Assembly (NCBI RefSeq): GCF_022965805.1
Contig: NC_133116.1
Location: 8,204,601 to 8,268,600, forward strand
DNA from: Primulina eburnea
Taxonomy: Eukaryota > Streptophyta > Magnoliopsida > Lamiales > Gesneriaceae
Direction: 5' to 3'
DNA: 64,000 nt
Made by a program: the position numbers and the translations under genes. The notes under the pieces are model-generated. The model ran no database searches, had not been told where the DNA came from, and saw only the letters and a program-made list of their open reading frames with translations. Of the stretch, positions 24,116 to 34,855 are shown in pieces. Position 1 is the stretch's first letter. Each line of letters starts with the position of its first letter.

Positions 24116-25444
24116 GGAGATATTAATTATATCGATGCCGTTTATGGATTGATTCATTCCTATCGACTGAGATTCGATATAATTACCTATATCCAGACAT
24201 CGGGATCCCTAGGATAGAGTTGAGTCGAGTCTGAGACGACGCGTCAGTGGAGTCGAGTCTGAGACGACGCGTCGGTTGAGTTGAGTCTGATATGACATGT
24301 TGATTTACATTGTTTGTGCCATTCATGATTATTGAATGTTTGATATTGATTTATGTATTCTGATTTGATACAGGTTAAGAATATTTCTTATATATGCTTT
24401 CGTATATGCTTTTATATGACTGCATGTTTACATTGTTTATACTGGGATATTTATATCTCACCGGAGTTATCCGGCTGTTGTCTTGTTTTGTATGTGTGCA
24501 TGACAACAGGTGGGGCTGGATCAGGGTCAAGAAGAGGATGAGAGAAGATTAGATAGCGTGGAGATCCGGGCTTCGAAGCAACATAGGATTCAGCACTGAT
24601 ATGTAGTTGGACCTAGTTGAACTCTTGTAGATAACACAAGATTTGTATGTTCATGTTTAATATGTAATTTGATTAAATTACATTACGTTTCCGCTTTGTA
24701 TTTAAAAAAAAAAATTTAGACCATGTTTTATAATTGATTAATTAGTCCCAATAATGATTAAGAACTGGATTAGCGTCCGGGTCCCCACATATTCTGAACT
24801 CATCGCCTGTCTTCTTGTGGCGGAAAAAAACAACGAGCTATTAATGAGAAATCATCAGTCCCGACCCACTAGATCAACAGCATTTCCAGAAGTAAATGCT
24901 GTAAGTAAAAATGAATTTAAACTTGGAAACCAAAATCAATTTCAAAGACAAGGTTTTGGTCGAGGTCGAGGTCGTGGACGTGGACGTGGACGTGGACGTG
25001 GACGTGGACGTGGAATTGGTCGTGGTCGGCCGTGGTTTTGAAAATAATAGAGATAGTTATTTTTATAACTCATCTCAAAAGAGCGTCCCAAACCATCCAC
25101 TGAAAAGGCATCATGAGAATACAAGTGTTAATGAGAATCACTCAAAAAGATATGAAAGTTCTTGTTACAGATGTGGTACTCCAGGACATTGGTCCAAAGT
25201 TTGTCGAGCCCGTGAGAACCTTTGTAAACTTTATAAAGAATCATTAAAGGAGAAAGAAAATAAGACCAACTTCACTGAACGCAGTGACCGTTTGAGTGAT
25301 TCAACTCATTTTGATGCTGATGATTTTATGAATGATTTCTCTGGAAATGATCAATATGTCGGTGGGATAGAAATGAACAATATTGATGCTGCAGATTTTC
25401 TCAACGATTTCTCAGAAAATGAACAATATAATGGTAGAATATAA

Positions 25445-25570
25445 ATGTACAATAATTTATTTTTCATGTATTCATAGAATAATGTTTTATTGTATAATTA
25501 TGATATGTGTTATATTTAAATATATATTGCCAATAATTTATTTCATTGCATATTTTTTTGAAGTTCAAAT
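25445..25570 (+). other. RLC-2 spacer between gag and pol frames
   Basis: About 125 nt of AT-rich non-coding sequence separates the gag stop from the first pol ATG at 25571. RLC-5 has the same arrangement (63265-63391), so the spacer is a family trait and not decay of one copy. Confidence 0.7.
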
Positions 25571-28500
25571 ATGGAAAATGCTATGAGCAAAGCTGAAGTT
25601 TGCATACCCGATAGTGGTACAACGCACACTATCCTCCGAGATAAAAGATATTTCTTGGAACTAAAACCAACAAAAACAACGGTGAATACAATATCAGGTC
25701 CTGTAGACTTGATTAAAGGATGTGGTAAAGCACAATTTTTGTTACCTAAAGGTACAAAATTTTTGATCAATGATGCTTTATATTCACCACAATCGAAAAG
25801 AATTTGTTGAGTTTTAATGATATATATTCCCATGGGTATGATACTCAAACAATGAATGAAGGGAATGAGAAATATATGTGTCTTATCACATATAAATCAG
25901 GAAAGAAATATGTGATTGAAAAACTACCAATGCTCCCTACTGGATTGCATTATACACATATAAGTCTCATTGAATCAAACATAATAGTTGATAATTCTTC
26001 GATATTAACCAATTGGCATGATCGATTGGGACATCCTGGTTCAACAATGATGCGAAGAATTATAGAAAATACACATGGTCATCCACTGAAAGACCAGAAG
26101 ATCTTTCAGAATAATAAGTTTCAATGTAAAGCATGTTTTCTTGGAAAACTTATTATAAGACCATCACTAATCAAAATCCAAACTGAATCACCAATGTTTC
26201 TTGAACGTATTGAGGGTGATATTTGTGGACAAATCCATCCGCCATGTGGACCATTCAGATACTTTATGGTATTGATTGATGCCTCCAGCAGATGGTCACA
26301 TGTATGTTTATTGTCAACTCGAAATGTTGCATTTGCAAGATTACTTGCTCAAATAATAAAATTGAGGAATCAGTTTCCCGATTATACAATCAAGAAAATT
26401 AGACTTGATAATGCCGGTGAATTTACTTCCCAAACTTTCAATGATTATTGTATGTCTATGGGAATCATTGTTGAGCATCATGTTGCTCATGTACATACAC
26501 AGAATGGATTGGCTGAATCATTGATTAAACGTCTGCAAATGATTGCTAGACCAATGATTATGAAAACAAAGCTCCATATTTCTCTATGGGGACATGGAAT
26601 TTTACATGCTGCTTCAAAATTCGCATCAGACCAAGTGCATATCATAAATACTCCCCATTACAGCTTGCATTTGGTAAAGAACCAGACATTTCTAATCTGA
26701 GAATTTTTTGATGTATGGTGTATGTGCCTATTGCACCACCACAACGAAAGAAAATGGGACCTCAAAGAAAGGTTGGAATTTATATCGGTTATGATAGTCC
26801 ATCAATCATTCGATATCTTGAACCTCAGACAGGCGACGTGTTCACAGCACGTTTTGCTGATTGTAATTTTAATGAGGAAATCTTCCCAATGTTAGGGGGA
26901 GAACAGAAACATACCGAAAAGGAAATTACATGGTATGTATCATCATTGTTACATCTGGATCCAAGAACAAAACAATGTGAAAAAGATGTACAACAAATTG
27001 TACACTTACAAAGAATAGCAAATCAAATACCAGATGCATTTGCAGACACAAAAGGGGTAACTAAATCATATATACATGCTGCAAATGCCCCTGCTCGAAT
27101 TGAAATTCCAAAGAAACAAATGGAAGATACTCATGATGTCATTAAACGCCTGAAGCGTGGAAGGCCAGTCGGTTCCAAGGATAAAAATCATCGAAAAAGA
27201 AAATTCATAGAGAAACACGATGATCACAAAATAAAGAATGATGTTTCTGAAGAAACACATGATGATCACAAAATAGAGAATGGTGTTCCTGAAGAAACAC
27301 ATGATGATGAAAATGTTCTGTCAGAATCACAAACTGACGAGAATCATGAAATCTCTATCAATTACATTAATACTGGAAAAATATGGAACCGAAAAGATAT
27401 AGATGAAATTGATGATATATTTTCTTATAATGTGGCAATCGACATCATAAATGATAACGAAGATCATGAATCAAAATCTTTTGGTGAATGTAAAAATCGG
27501 CAGGATTGGATAAAATGGAAAGATGTCATCTAGGTTGAATTAGATTCGCTAAATAAACGTAATGTTTTTGGACCTATAGTCCTTACACCTGAAGGTGTAA
27601 AACCTGTTGGATACAAATGGGTTTTTATTCGAAAGCGAAATGAGAAAAATGAAATAGTAAGATATAAAGCTCGAATTGTTGCACAAGGTTTTTCTCAAAG
27701 ACCTGTAATTGATTATGAAGAAACGTATTCTCCTGTGATGGATGCAATTATGTTTCGGTATTTGATTAGTTTGGCGGTATCTGAAAATTTAGAAATGCAT
27801 CTTATGGATGTTGTTACAGCTTACTTATATGGATCACTTGATAGTAATATATATATATGAAAATCCCTGAAGGATTTAAGATGTCTGAAGCACAAAGTTC
27901 AAAATCCAGAGAATGTTATTCTGTGAAATTACAAAGATCATTATATGGGTTAAAGCAATCCGGTCGAATGTGGTACAATCGACTAAGTGATCACTTGATG
28001 AAAAAGGATATGTAAATAATTCATTATGCTCTTGTGTTTTCATTAAGAAAACAACATCCGGATGCGTAATTATTGCTGTATATGTTGATGATTTAAACAT
28101 CATTGGAACGAATAAAGAAATTCAAGAAGTTGTGTCATACTTGAAGGAAGAATTTGAAATGAAAGATCTTGGAAAAACCAAGTATTGTCTGGGTTTACAA
28201 ATTGAACAAAAAGAGTGTGGAATGTTTGTTCACCAAACAAATTATACAGAAAAGATCCTTAAACGTTTTAATATGGATAAATCAAATCCTTTAAGTACTC
28301 CAATGGTTGTTAGATCATTAAACATAGAAAAGGATCCATTCCGTCCATGTGAAGATGATGAAGATATTCTTGGTCCAGAAGTACCATATCTAAGTGCCAT
28401 CGGTGCCCTTATGTACCTTACAAATTGTACAAGGCCTGATATATCTTTTGCCGTGAATTTGTTGGCAAGATTTAGCACATATCCAAAAAAGAGACACTGG

Positions 28501-29079
28501 AACGGAATTAAACATATATTCCGTTATCTACGAGGAACGACAGACTTGGGACTTTTGTATTCAAAAGATGCTAATCCAAGTATAATTGGTTATGCTGATG
28601 CTGGATACTTATCTGATCCACACAAGGCACGTTCCCAAACTGGATATGTATTTACTCGTGGAGGCACTGCAATATCTTGGCGTTCACAGAAACAAACGCT
28701 CGTAACAACTTCATCAAATCATGCCGAGATTATTGCACTACATGAAGCAAGTCGTGAATGTGTGTGGTTAAAATCAATGACCCAACATACCCAAACTTCA
28801 TGCGGATTATCATTCGATGAGAAGCCTGTGATACTATATGAAGATAATGCTGTATGTGTTGCTCAAATGAAAGAAGGATATATAAAAAGCGACAGAACTA
28901 AACATATTCCTCCTAAGTTCTTCGCATTCACCAAGGAGCTTGAGAAGAATAAGTGTATTGATGTTCGTCACATTCAATCAAGTGAAAACTCATCAGATCT
29001 CTTCACAAAGGCACTTCCTACGTCAATATTCAGAAAGCACTTATATAATATTGGGATGCGCAATCTACGAAATTTGTGA
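25571..29079 (+). pseudogene. RLC-2 pol (protease-integrase-RT-RNase H), heavily broken
   Basis: Protease: CIPDSGTTHTILRDKRYF from 25601. Integrase: NWHDRLGHPGSTMMRR, a CX2C pair, LIDASSRW, RLDNAGEFTS and HTQNGLAES. Reverse transcriptase: KWVFIRKRNEKNE, YVDDLNIIG. RNase H: YADAGYLSDPHKARSQTGY and TSSNHAEIIALHEASRE. Compared with RLC-5 I see a 1-bp loss near 25803, another near 26620, a stop from G to T near 26709, CAG to TAG near 27532, an (AT)n length change near 27850 and a 1-bp loss near 28010. The last frame (28132-29079) is open through RNase H. Confidence 0.9.
27219..27302 (+). repeat. two tandem 42-nt coding units in RLC-2 pol
   Basis: Two copies of a 14-codon unit (DDHKI...EETH) in the integrase-RT linker. 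RLC-5 has only one copy at the corresponding place, so the unit number varies within the family. Confidence 0.8.
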
Positions 29080-29243
29080 AGAATTGTTCATGTCAACATC
29101 AGGGGGAGTTTACGTGACTGCACTCTTTTTCCCTTACTATGGTTTTTATCCCAATGGGTTTTTCCAAGTAAGGTTTTTAACGAGGCAGTACAAAACACGT
29201 AATGAAGACATCATCGTATCATGATCATCATCACAAGGGGGAG

Positions 29244-29520
29244 TGTTGAAAATAAATGATTTGAATATTGAAAAGTAATAGTTGAATATTTGAATGTTGA
29301 AAATAAGAGTTGTAAAATTATAAATTTGTGTGTGATGATGTAGGTAATGATGTATTTTATTTTTTGGATTATGTGTAATGAAACTCTATAAATAGATCTC
29401 TCATTTGTGAAGAAAATCACAATTGAGTAGAGAGAAAAATATTATAAAGTTTGTAGTTTGGTAAATTTTAAGAGTTTGAGATTTTTACTTTTTACCATAA
29501 ATTTTTACTTTTTCACAACA
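29244..29520 (+). repeat. RLC-2 3' LTR
   Basis: 277 bp, TGTTGAAAATAAATG...TTTCACAACA, with TATA box TATAAATAG at 29387-29395. It is related to 51427-51701 (RLC-5) in inverse orientation. Confidence 0.92.
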
Positions 29521-29679
29521 ATCTATATTTTTTTAAAGTATAAAAGTTTCATTGTATTAATATTTCAACAATGTTGATAAACTCTTAATTTTACATTCCT
29601 ATTAGTGTCATTGTGCAAAAGTTGCATTTTTATATAGTTGGCTCTTTATAGATAATCTCACAATCGTTTTTGAAATAAG

Positions 29680-29856
29680 TAGGTCTCTTGTGAGACGGTC
29701 TCACGAATCTTTATTTGCGAGACGAGTCAATCTTACCGATATTTACAATAAAAAGTAATACTCTTAGCATAAAAAGTAATATTTTTTCATTGATGACCCA
29801 TATAAGAGATCCGTCTCACAAAATACGACCCGTCAAACTGTCTCACACAAATTTTA
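29680..29856. repeat. GAGACGG palindromic repeat, longer copy
   Basis: Begins AGGTCTCTTGTGAGACGGTC and ends CTGTCTCACACAA. It contains GCGAGACGAGTCAA and AAGAGATCCGTCTCAC. Same family as 206-353. Confidence 0.6.
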
Positions 29857-30304
29857 GCTTTTTGAAATTTAGTTAATTTTTATATATATATATAAAACTG
29901 CGGATAATTATGGTAAAAATATTTGTGATTATTTTGTTATAATTTATGATGATTGTTTGTATAATATTTTTAAGAAAATAATAATAATGCAACTATATTA
30001 AATACAAATGTAATTTGTATGAATAACATTATATGTTTATTAAATAGGTTATAATATTTTTTTATTAAATAAAACGATTGTTTAAGACCGAACATTTATC
30101 GTTTTACCAAAAGTTATAGTTGTGGTAATTATATAACTCTAATATTTTGAATCGTACAATAACTCATATATAACTGTTCGATCACTCTCTCAACGAAAAC
30201 AATTATTACACTCAAACATATTACTTTTCAAAACTTATATTGGTATTTCTATAAAATTGAATTTGTGATATCGTATTATAAACACAAAATATAGGGTGCA
30301 AATG

Positions 30305-30760
30305 ATAAATACCTTCACACTTTTTCTCTCTAAAAATCTCAAAATAACATATTCATCAGTACGCGACGGCCCGACCTCGATGTCTCCAGACTCTCCACGC
30401 CAACAACACCACCTCAATTAAATATCGCAGTTTATTTATTTTGTTCCCGAAAATAATGATTTTCCTTTTTATTTTTTAATATATATTATATAACAAAATA
30501 TTTAATATTTAAAGCGTAGAATTTAATGTATGGTTTGGTCCTTTGGGAATTAAATTTTTACCCGAGATAATAACTTTTTTTAGCTGTGTAGATAAGATAG
30601 ACATGCTCATTAATAAACTTTATTTGGCTATTTTCATTATGGAATTAAATTGTGGTATTTTTGTTTTGGAAGAAGGCAATAGAACCCCAATTTACTCTCT
30701 AAATTTTAGAATAATTAGTTTTAAAAAGTACAATAATTTTACCATTTTTTCGTGAGACCG
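30305..30760. repeat. duplicated block upstream of HHO, copy 1
   Basis: Aligns by eye with 37955-38415 at high identity over shared stretches such as ACGCGACGGCCCGACCTCGA and TAGACATGCTCATTAATAAA, with small indels. With the match 31021-31182 / 51206-51367 it shows that the HHO locus once existed in two copies. Confidence 0.85.
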
Positions 30761-31002
30761 GTAAATCCTACTTATATTTAATTAAATGACTCAAACAGAA
30801 AACTCGTCTCATTAAACTTATCAGTGAAATTGTCTCACGAGAGTTTAAAAGAAATTAAAGCTCCTTACATTATTGGTTTTTATGTTTTATTATTAATTTT
30901 GATATATAAAAATTCATATAATATAATCTCATTAATCCATTTTTTAAGACTAATTTTTGACTCGAGCCAAGAATTTTTTTTAATATCAATAATGTTAATT
31001 TA

Positions 31003-31304
31003 ACTGTAAATATATATTGGGTACCAAGATTATTCCTTTTCGTGATTCCGCTCTAGATCCCTTTATTCTAGTCTCTTCATTCGGATCTCTGACAGAAAGA
31101 GGAAAAAGAAACAAGAAGTCGGTATCTTCCCCCTACATAATCTGTCCTTGTCGTGGCTCAGATTCTAACAGATTTCTTGTAATGATTTCACTTAGCCAAA
31201 AAAATCGAGGGGTGAAAATAAAGAATTTGACAAGGTACAGTGAAGGAAATCAGAAAGAAAGACAATCCACGGTCTGAATTAATCACAGTGATTTTTCAGA
31301 TAAC
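31003..31304 (+). promoter_or_regulatory. HHO core promoter and 5' UTR (putative), with uORF
   Basis: A TATA-like TAAATATATATTGG lies at about 31004-31018. The leader contains an upstream ATG at 31182 opening a 31-codon frame that stops at 31277, 27 nt before the main ATG. The leader part from 31021 to 31182 is duplicated at 51206-51367. Transcription start and the use of the uORF are inferred. Confidence 0.5.
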
Positions 31305-33189
31305 ATGAAGAGATTTCAAGATTACATACAAGCTTTAGAGGAAGAGCATCACAAGATTCAAGTTTTCCGACGTGAACTTCCTCTCTGTTTTGAGCTTGTT
31401 ACACAAGGTATCAATCATACTGTTTATGATTTTTAAACAATTTTGTTATTCTTCCATTTTTGTTTACTTTTTCTTGATGGTTCTGGGCTTATTTTAGATT
31501 GGTAATCTGCAGCGATTGAGTCATGCAAACATCAGTTATCATGGGCGACAACAGAGTGTAATTTACGTGGGCAATCTGAGTGTTCTGAGCAGACATCGTG
31601 TCCGGTTTTTGAAGAGTTCATTCCGCTGAAAAGGACCTCGTCCCAATCTGATGGTGAAGAACAAGAATCCCAGAAACCAAATAAAGATTTAGCTGATATG
31701 AGTAATACAGATGGGAAGAATGGTAATGAGAAGAATTCCGAGAAATCAGACTGGCTTAGATCTGCTCAGCTTTGGAATCAGTCCCGAGATCCATCTTCCA
31801 AAGAGGTGATTTTCCGGAAGATTATTGTATTTTTAGTTTTTTTATTAAAAAATGTTTTAAGCATGTGGGATTTTTCTAATTTTGAATTTTAATTTTTGGA
31901 GTATAGCATTCACCAAGAAAGGTGGTAGTTACGGAGGTGACGAGAAATGGCGGTGGCCGATGTGATGGTCATGCATTTCAGCCATTCAAGAAGGAGAAAA
32001 GTTCAGGCACTAGCGGAACTTCAACTGCTCCTAAGCAAGTACCAAAGAATAAGTCACCGTCACCGGCATCCACCAGTTCCACGGCGGGAACTGGTGGCGG
32101 GGATAAGAAGGAAGAGAAAGAAGGGGAGTCTCTAAGAAAGGCAAGGAGGTGTTGGTCGCCGGATTTACACAGAAGATTTGTGCAATCCCTTCATAAACTT
32201 GGTGGTTCCCATGGTATATATATTAGCTATAAAATCAGATTAAGTATATAATATTGATCCAAGATTGTCTGATAAATGTTGTTGTTGATTGGATTATGCA
32301 GTTGCTACACCTAAACAGATAAGGGAATTGATGAAGGTTGATGGACTCACAAATGATGAGGTTAAAAGTCATTTACAGGTTTGTGAACTCATACTTTTCC
32401 CCATTAAAGTTGAGCATTCGTGACCCTTTTCTTTTGGATTTTTCTTTTAGTTTCATGATATTTCACAATAATGCAAATATCTTGATGTATCTTGACAAAT
32501 TAAAGGATGCGATGAAAGTTTATTTCGGTTATTTTGGATTATCGAGCCAATGGGAATAGCATCTTGGATTGTTATTAAATGGTTTAGGTGAAGAATCTCA
32601 TGGGAGAAACTTTCACTTGAAGCAAGGACTTTTGTGGTCGTAATGTGAACAAGAATAATGTGAAGGGATCAATAGTCTTGAGAAAGAAGATTGTCTTAGC
32701 TTTAATTTATTCCGACTTTTAGACCTTATTCTAATATGCTTTCTGGGAAAATTTCCCTCCTTCCCATGTTCATAGAAAGATTAAGTCTATCCCTTAATTT
32801 CTTTCTTTAATATATTAATTTTGTGGCATATATACCCCATTCTGAATTACTTTTTTTCGATCATTTTTCAGAAGTATCGATTACACACGAGATCGAGACC
32901 AAGTCCTCCGATTCAAAACAGCAGTAACTCGCAACAAACACCTCAATATTTGGTAGTGGGAGGAGTATGGGTGCCACCAGAATATGCCATCATGGCTACA
33001 ACCACAACATCCGGGGATGCCACTCCATCCGCCAGAATACATGCCCCAATTGCTTCGGTGGCACGACCCTTTCGAGAAGCATTGGCATCAGCAGCCCCGC
33101 AACAAAGTGGTGAAGGTGCGGTTGATGGATCCCATTCCCCGGCGACATCGTCCTCCACTCATACGACAACCACCTCACCGTCTTACTGA
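31305..33189 (+). CDS. HHO: GARP (G2-like MYB) transcription factor, HHO/NIGT1 family
   Basis: Five exons with GT-AG introns: 31305-31407, 31513-31805, 31907-32213, 32302-32378, 32872-33189, giving 365 residues. An in-frame TGA at 31275 with no later upstream ATG fixes the start. Residues 1-34 form the helical HHO N-terminus ([19 protein letters not shown]), then come ECSEQTS...[20 protein letters not shown], and FQPFKKEK before a Ser/Pro-rich linker. Residues about 210-268 are the GARP DNA-binding domain ([49 protein letters not shown]). The C-terminus has [12 protein letters not shown] and the terminal [15 protein letters not shown]. Known members are nuclear repressors in nitrate and phosphate starvation signalling, so that role is inferred here. 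The EAR-like LPLCLEL motif reads LPLCFEL. The gene looks complete; expression is not shown. Confidence 0.95.
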
Positions 33190-34097
33190 TTTTTGTGAAA
33201 ATGTAGAAACATTTGCAATGACAACGCAATCAATATAATCATTTTGTTTAAGCATAGAGTTACAAAGGCTGGTTTTTTCCGTTCATTTTGTTGCACTAGT
33301 GTGCTTGTTGTTTGTTTTGTATCTGATGAATTTGGAGGTTTTTACATATATTTACTATTACTATGACAATTAAAGACTAAAGAAACTAATGACGGCCTCG
33401 GAATGTTATAAAAATGGATTTAGATCTTCTACGATGAACAACAATGTCATCCTTAGATCATGTGAATCCTACGTCGCAAAATACGTTAGTATAGGGGCGC
33501 ATCCCATATTTATTAATGGGTTGATAGATTACCTATCGAGTGATCTGCATCCAATGAAATATCTATAACCATCTCGCTGGATCGAGCTGCAGCATCCGGT
33601 GGAATATCTCGAACCAGATAACCATATGGATGGACCAACATCTTATGTCCCAAAACACATTGTGCATCTAAGAGACTTTTTAATATTTTCATTTCAGACA
33701 AAAAGTCCACCAAATTACGAGGTAAGATTCACGTTATTAGCTCACAGTTCCGCAGAAATATAAAATAAATTCGATGCTGGGTTGATTTATTCCAACTTGT
33801 GGAATCAACTATATATTCCTTCAAAAGAAGTTTCTTGTCAAAATACTGTGTGTAGTGTAGAAAACGAGTGGATGGGCCATGGGAATGAACCTTTTCTTTA
33901 CTATTCTATATTGATATACCCTCTCTCCCGCGTGTTCATGCACGTTGGACTAATAAAAAGTCTTCATACAAAATATTTTATGCTAACAATATAATTATAG
34001 ATTTGTGTTAATTATATTTTGTGACAAAAGATATCGAATCTATAATTGATGAAAGTTAAATTTTGTATTGGTGATATGATATGGTGATACCTTGGGA
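33190..34097. other. HHO 3' region and intergenic DNA
   Basis: Presumed 3' UTR followed by AT-rich DNA. No other gene, RNA or repeat is recognised. Confidence 0.6.
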
Positions 34098-34325
34098 TGT
34101 CACGCCCCGAAATCGAGACGTGTCTTCGGCTTTGTTTAACAATTTAAATCGTATAACAACAAGCCACGTAATACATCAAATAACCAAAAGTCAGTCTATT
34201 ATATAAATCAATAATTGTCTTTACAATGCGATTGAAAGGAAATGCGGAAGCATAAAATACGATAATATAATTAAAAGATAGAATAACGAGACTGGTCTTG
34301 AATCGGATCAACATCCCCAAAAGTA

Positions 34326-34571
34326 TTATTGTTCTTTATCTTTGATTTGTTTCTCTAGCTCGTTCTTTTCTTCTTGTAGAGTATGTAAAGTTGCCATTAT
34401 TTTCCCGTTTTCTTTCGGTTCTCGTGCGAGAGAGGCTCGGAGGTCCTTAATGATGGTATCCATTAATGAAGCCATTTCCTGAAATAAAATCAAGTGGAAA
34501 GGCTTAGAACAATAGAATAAGATGGATGACAACATTAATGGATAGTCTAAAGTATTTCGAGAAATTTTCAC
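34326..34571 (-). pseudogene. short coiled-coil-like frame in RLG-4
   Basis: An 81-codon minus-strand frame. Its second half (from MASLMDTIIKDLRASL) is charged and heptad-like, ending LEKQIKDKEQ. It lies between the primer site and the truncated LTR copy, where gag would start, and its last codons run into LTR-like sequence. It is probably the N-terminal part of a deleted gag. No known domain is recognised. Confidence 0.35.
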
Positions 34572-34694
34572 AGAGTAGAAAGTTTGGAAAATCTATAGGG
34601 AATTCAAGCTTCAAAAGGATTCAGCACAGTAATGAAGTTGGAAGATGTTATTCATGCGCTAGGTTATGAAAAAGAGGTCTGAACCCGAGTGTTC

Positions 34695-34855
34695 CGTGCT
34701 AGGGCGGTCAAACTTTACGTCATCAGCGCCCCAAACGCTGCTTAAGGTCACAATTCTCCAGAACCATCCGCGCTAGGGTGGTTAAACTTTACCACACCAG
34801 CGTCAGCTCCGCGCTAGGGCAGTCAAATTATACCGTCCCAACCCCCTTGCGCTAT
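34695..34855. repeat. three imperfect GC-rich hairpins in RLG-4
   Basis: Units at about 34695-34730, 34768-34802 and 34809-34852 share GCGCTAGGGYGGTYAAA followed by TTTAC and a complementary CAGCG or TTGCGC arm. They resemble the RLG-2 hairpins with C-to-T-type decay, although they lie in the leader and not in the LTR. Confidence 0.6.

Larger units (their letters stand above)
22646..24789 (+). repeat. RLG-2 3' LTR (2144 bp)
   Basis: It starts TGTAATGCCCAAGG and ends GGGTCCCCACA. It contains four GC-rich hairpins (22797-23011), a minisatellite of about 20-bp units (about 23870-24115) and two to three copies of a GTCGAGTCTGAGACGACG unit (about 24225-24300). Confidence 0.85.
21355..24794 (+). 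mobile_element. RLG-2: gene-less Ty3-type LTR element with long LTR
   Basis: The element proper is 21360-24789, flanked by TATTC (21355-21359 and 24790-24794), inserted in RLC-2 gag. The 3' LTR is 22646-24789 (2144 bp, TGTAATGCCC...CCCCACA), preceded by the purine tract TAAGAGGGGGAGAAA and by TTCGAGGATGAACTC, a pol-end and polypurine context typical of chromovirus-type Ty3 elements. Only the first 191 bp of the 5' LTR remain (21360-21550, two mismatches to the 3' copy). The following 1095 bp of internal DNA have no recognisable gag-pol. A large deletion removed most of the 5' LTR, the primer site and the coding region. Confidence 0.85.
20863..25444 (+). pseudogene. RLC-2 gag, split by RLG-2 and frameshifted
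   Basis: The frame starts at ATG 20863 (MPNLTKLEFVALDITGKNY, context ACCACCATGC) and runs to about 21359, where RLG-2 interrupts it. Gag resumes at 24795 with ELIACLLVAEKNNELLMRN. A (GTGGAC)n tract encoding Arg-Gly repeats (about 24960-25020) carries a frameshift relative to RLC-5. A CCHC zinc knuckle (CYRCGTPGHWSKVC, about 25164-25205) and an acidic tail follow, ending at a stop at 25442-25444. The domain order is UBN2-type gag, RG-rich linker, zinc knuckle. Confidence 0.88.
12554..29520 (+). mobile_element. RLC-2: Ty1/copia retrotransposon split by two Ty3 insertions
   Basis: The 5' LTR is 12554-12828 plus its last base at 20151. The 3' LTR is 29244-29520, preceded by the purine tract TCACAAGGGGGAG (29231-29243). 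Removing RLG-1 (12829-20145 plus one copy of its target duplication) and RLG-2 (21360-24789 plus one copy) leaves a continuous copia element with leader, gag from 20863 and pol to 29079. LTRs differ by about 7 substitutions and one 1-bp indel in 276 bp. The flanks (GGTAT on the left, ATCTA on the right) do not match, so no target duplication is visible. RLC-5 near the right end of the window is the same family in inverted orientation. Confidence 0.9.
29521..31002. other. upstream region of the HHO gene
   Basis: No gene is supported. It holds a GAGACGG repeat (29680-29856), a block (about 30305-30760) that recurs at 37955-38415, and a decayed GAGACGG repeat (30745-30852). The duplicated block includes a minus-strand reading frame (about 30235-30417) with no ATG that is conserved in the second copy (about 37828-38058). 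I do not recognise it and do not call it a gene. Confidence 0.7.

Noticed and set aside
33513..33713. 66-codon minus-strand frame downstream of HHO
   Set aside because: No recognisable domain and no neighbouring exon. Length is within chance expectation.
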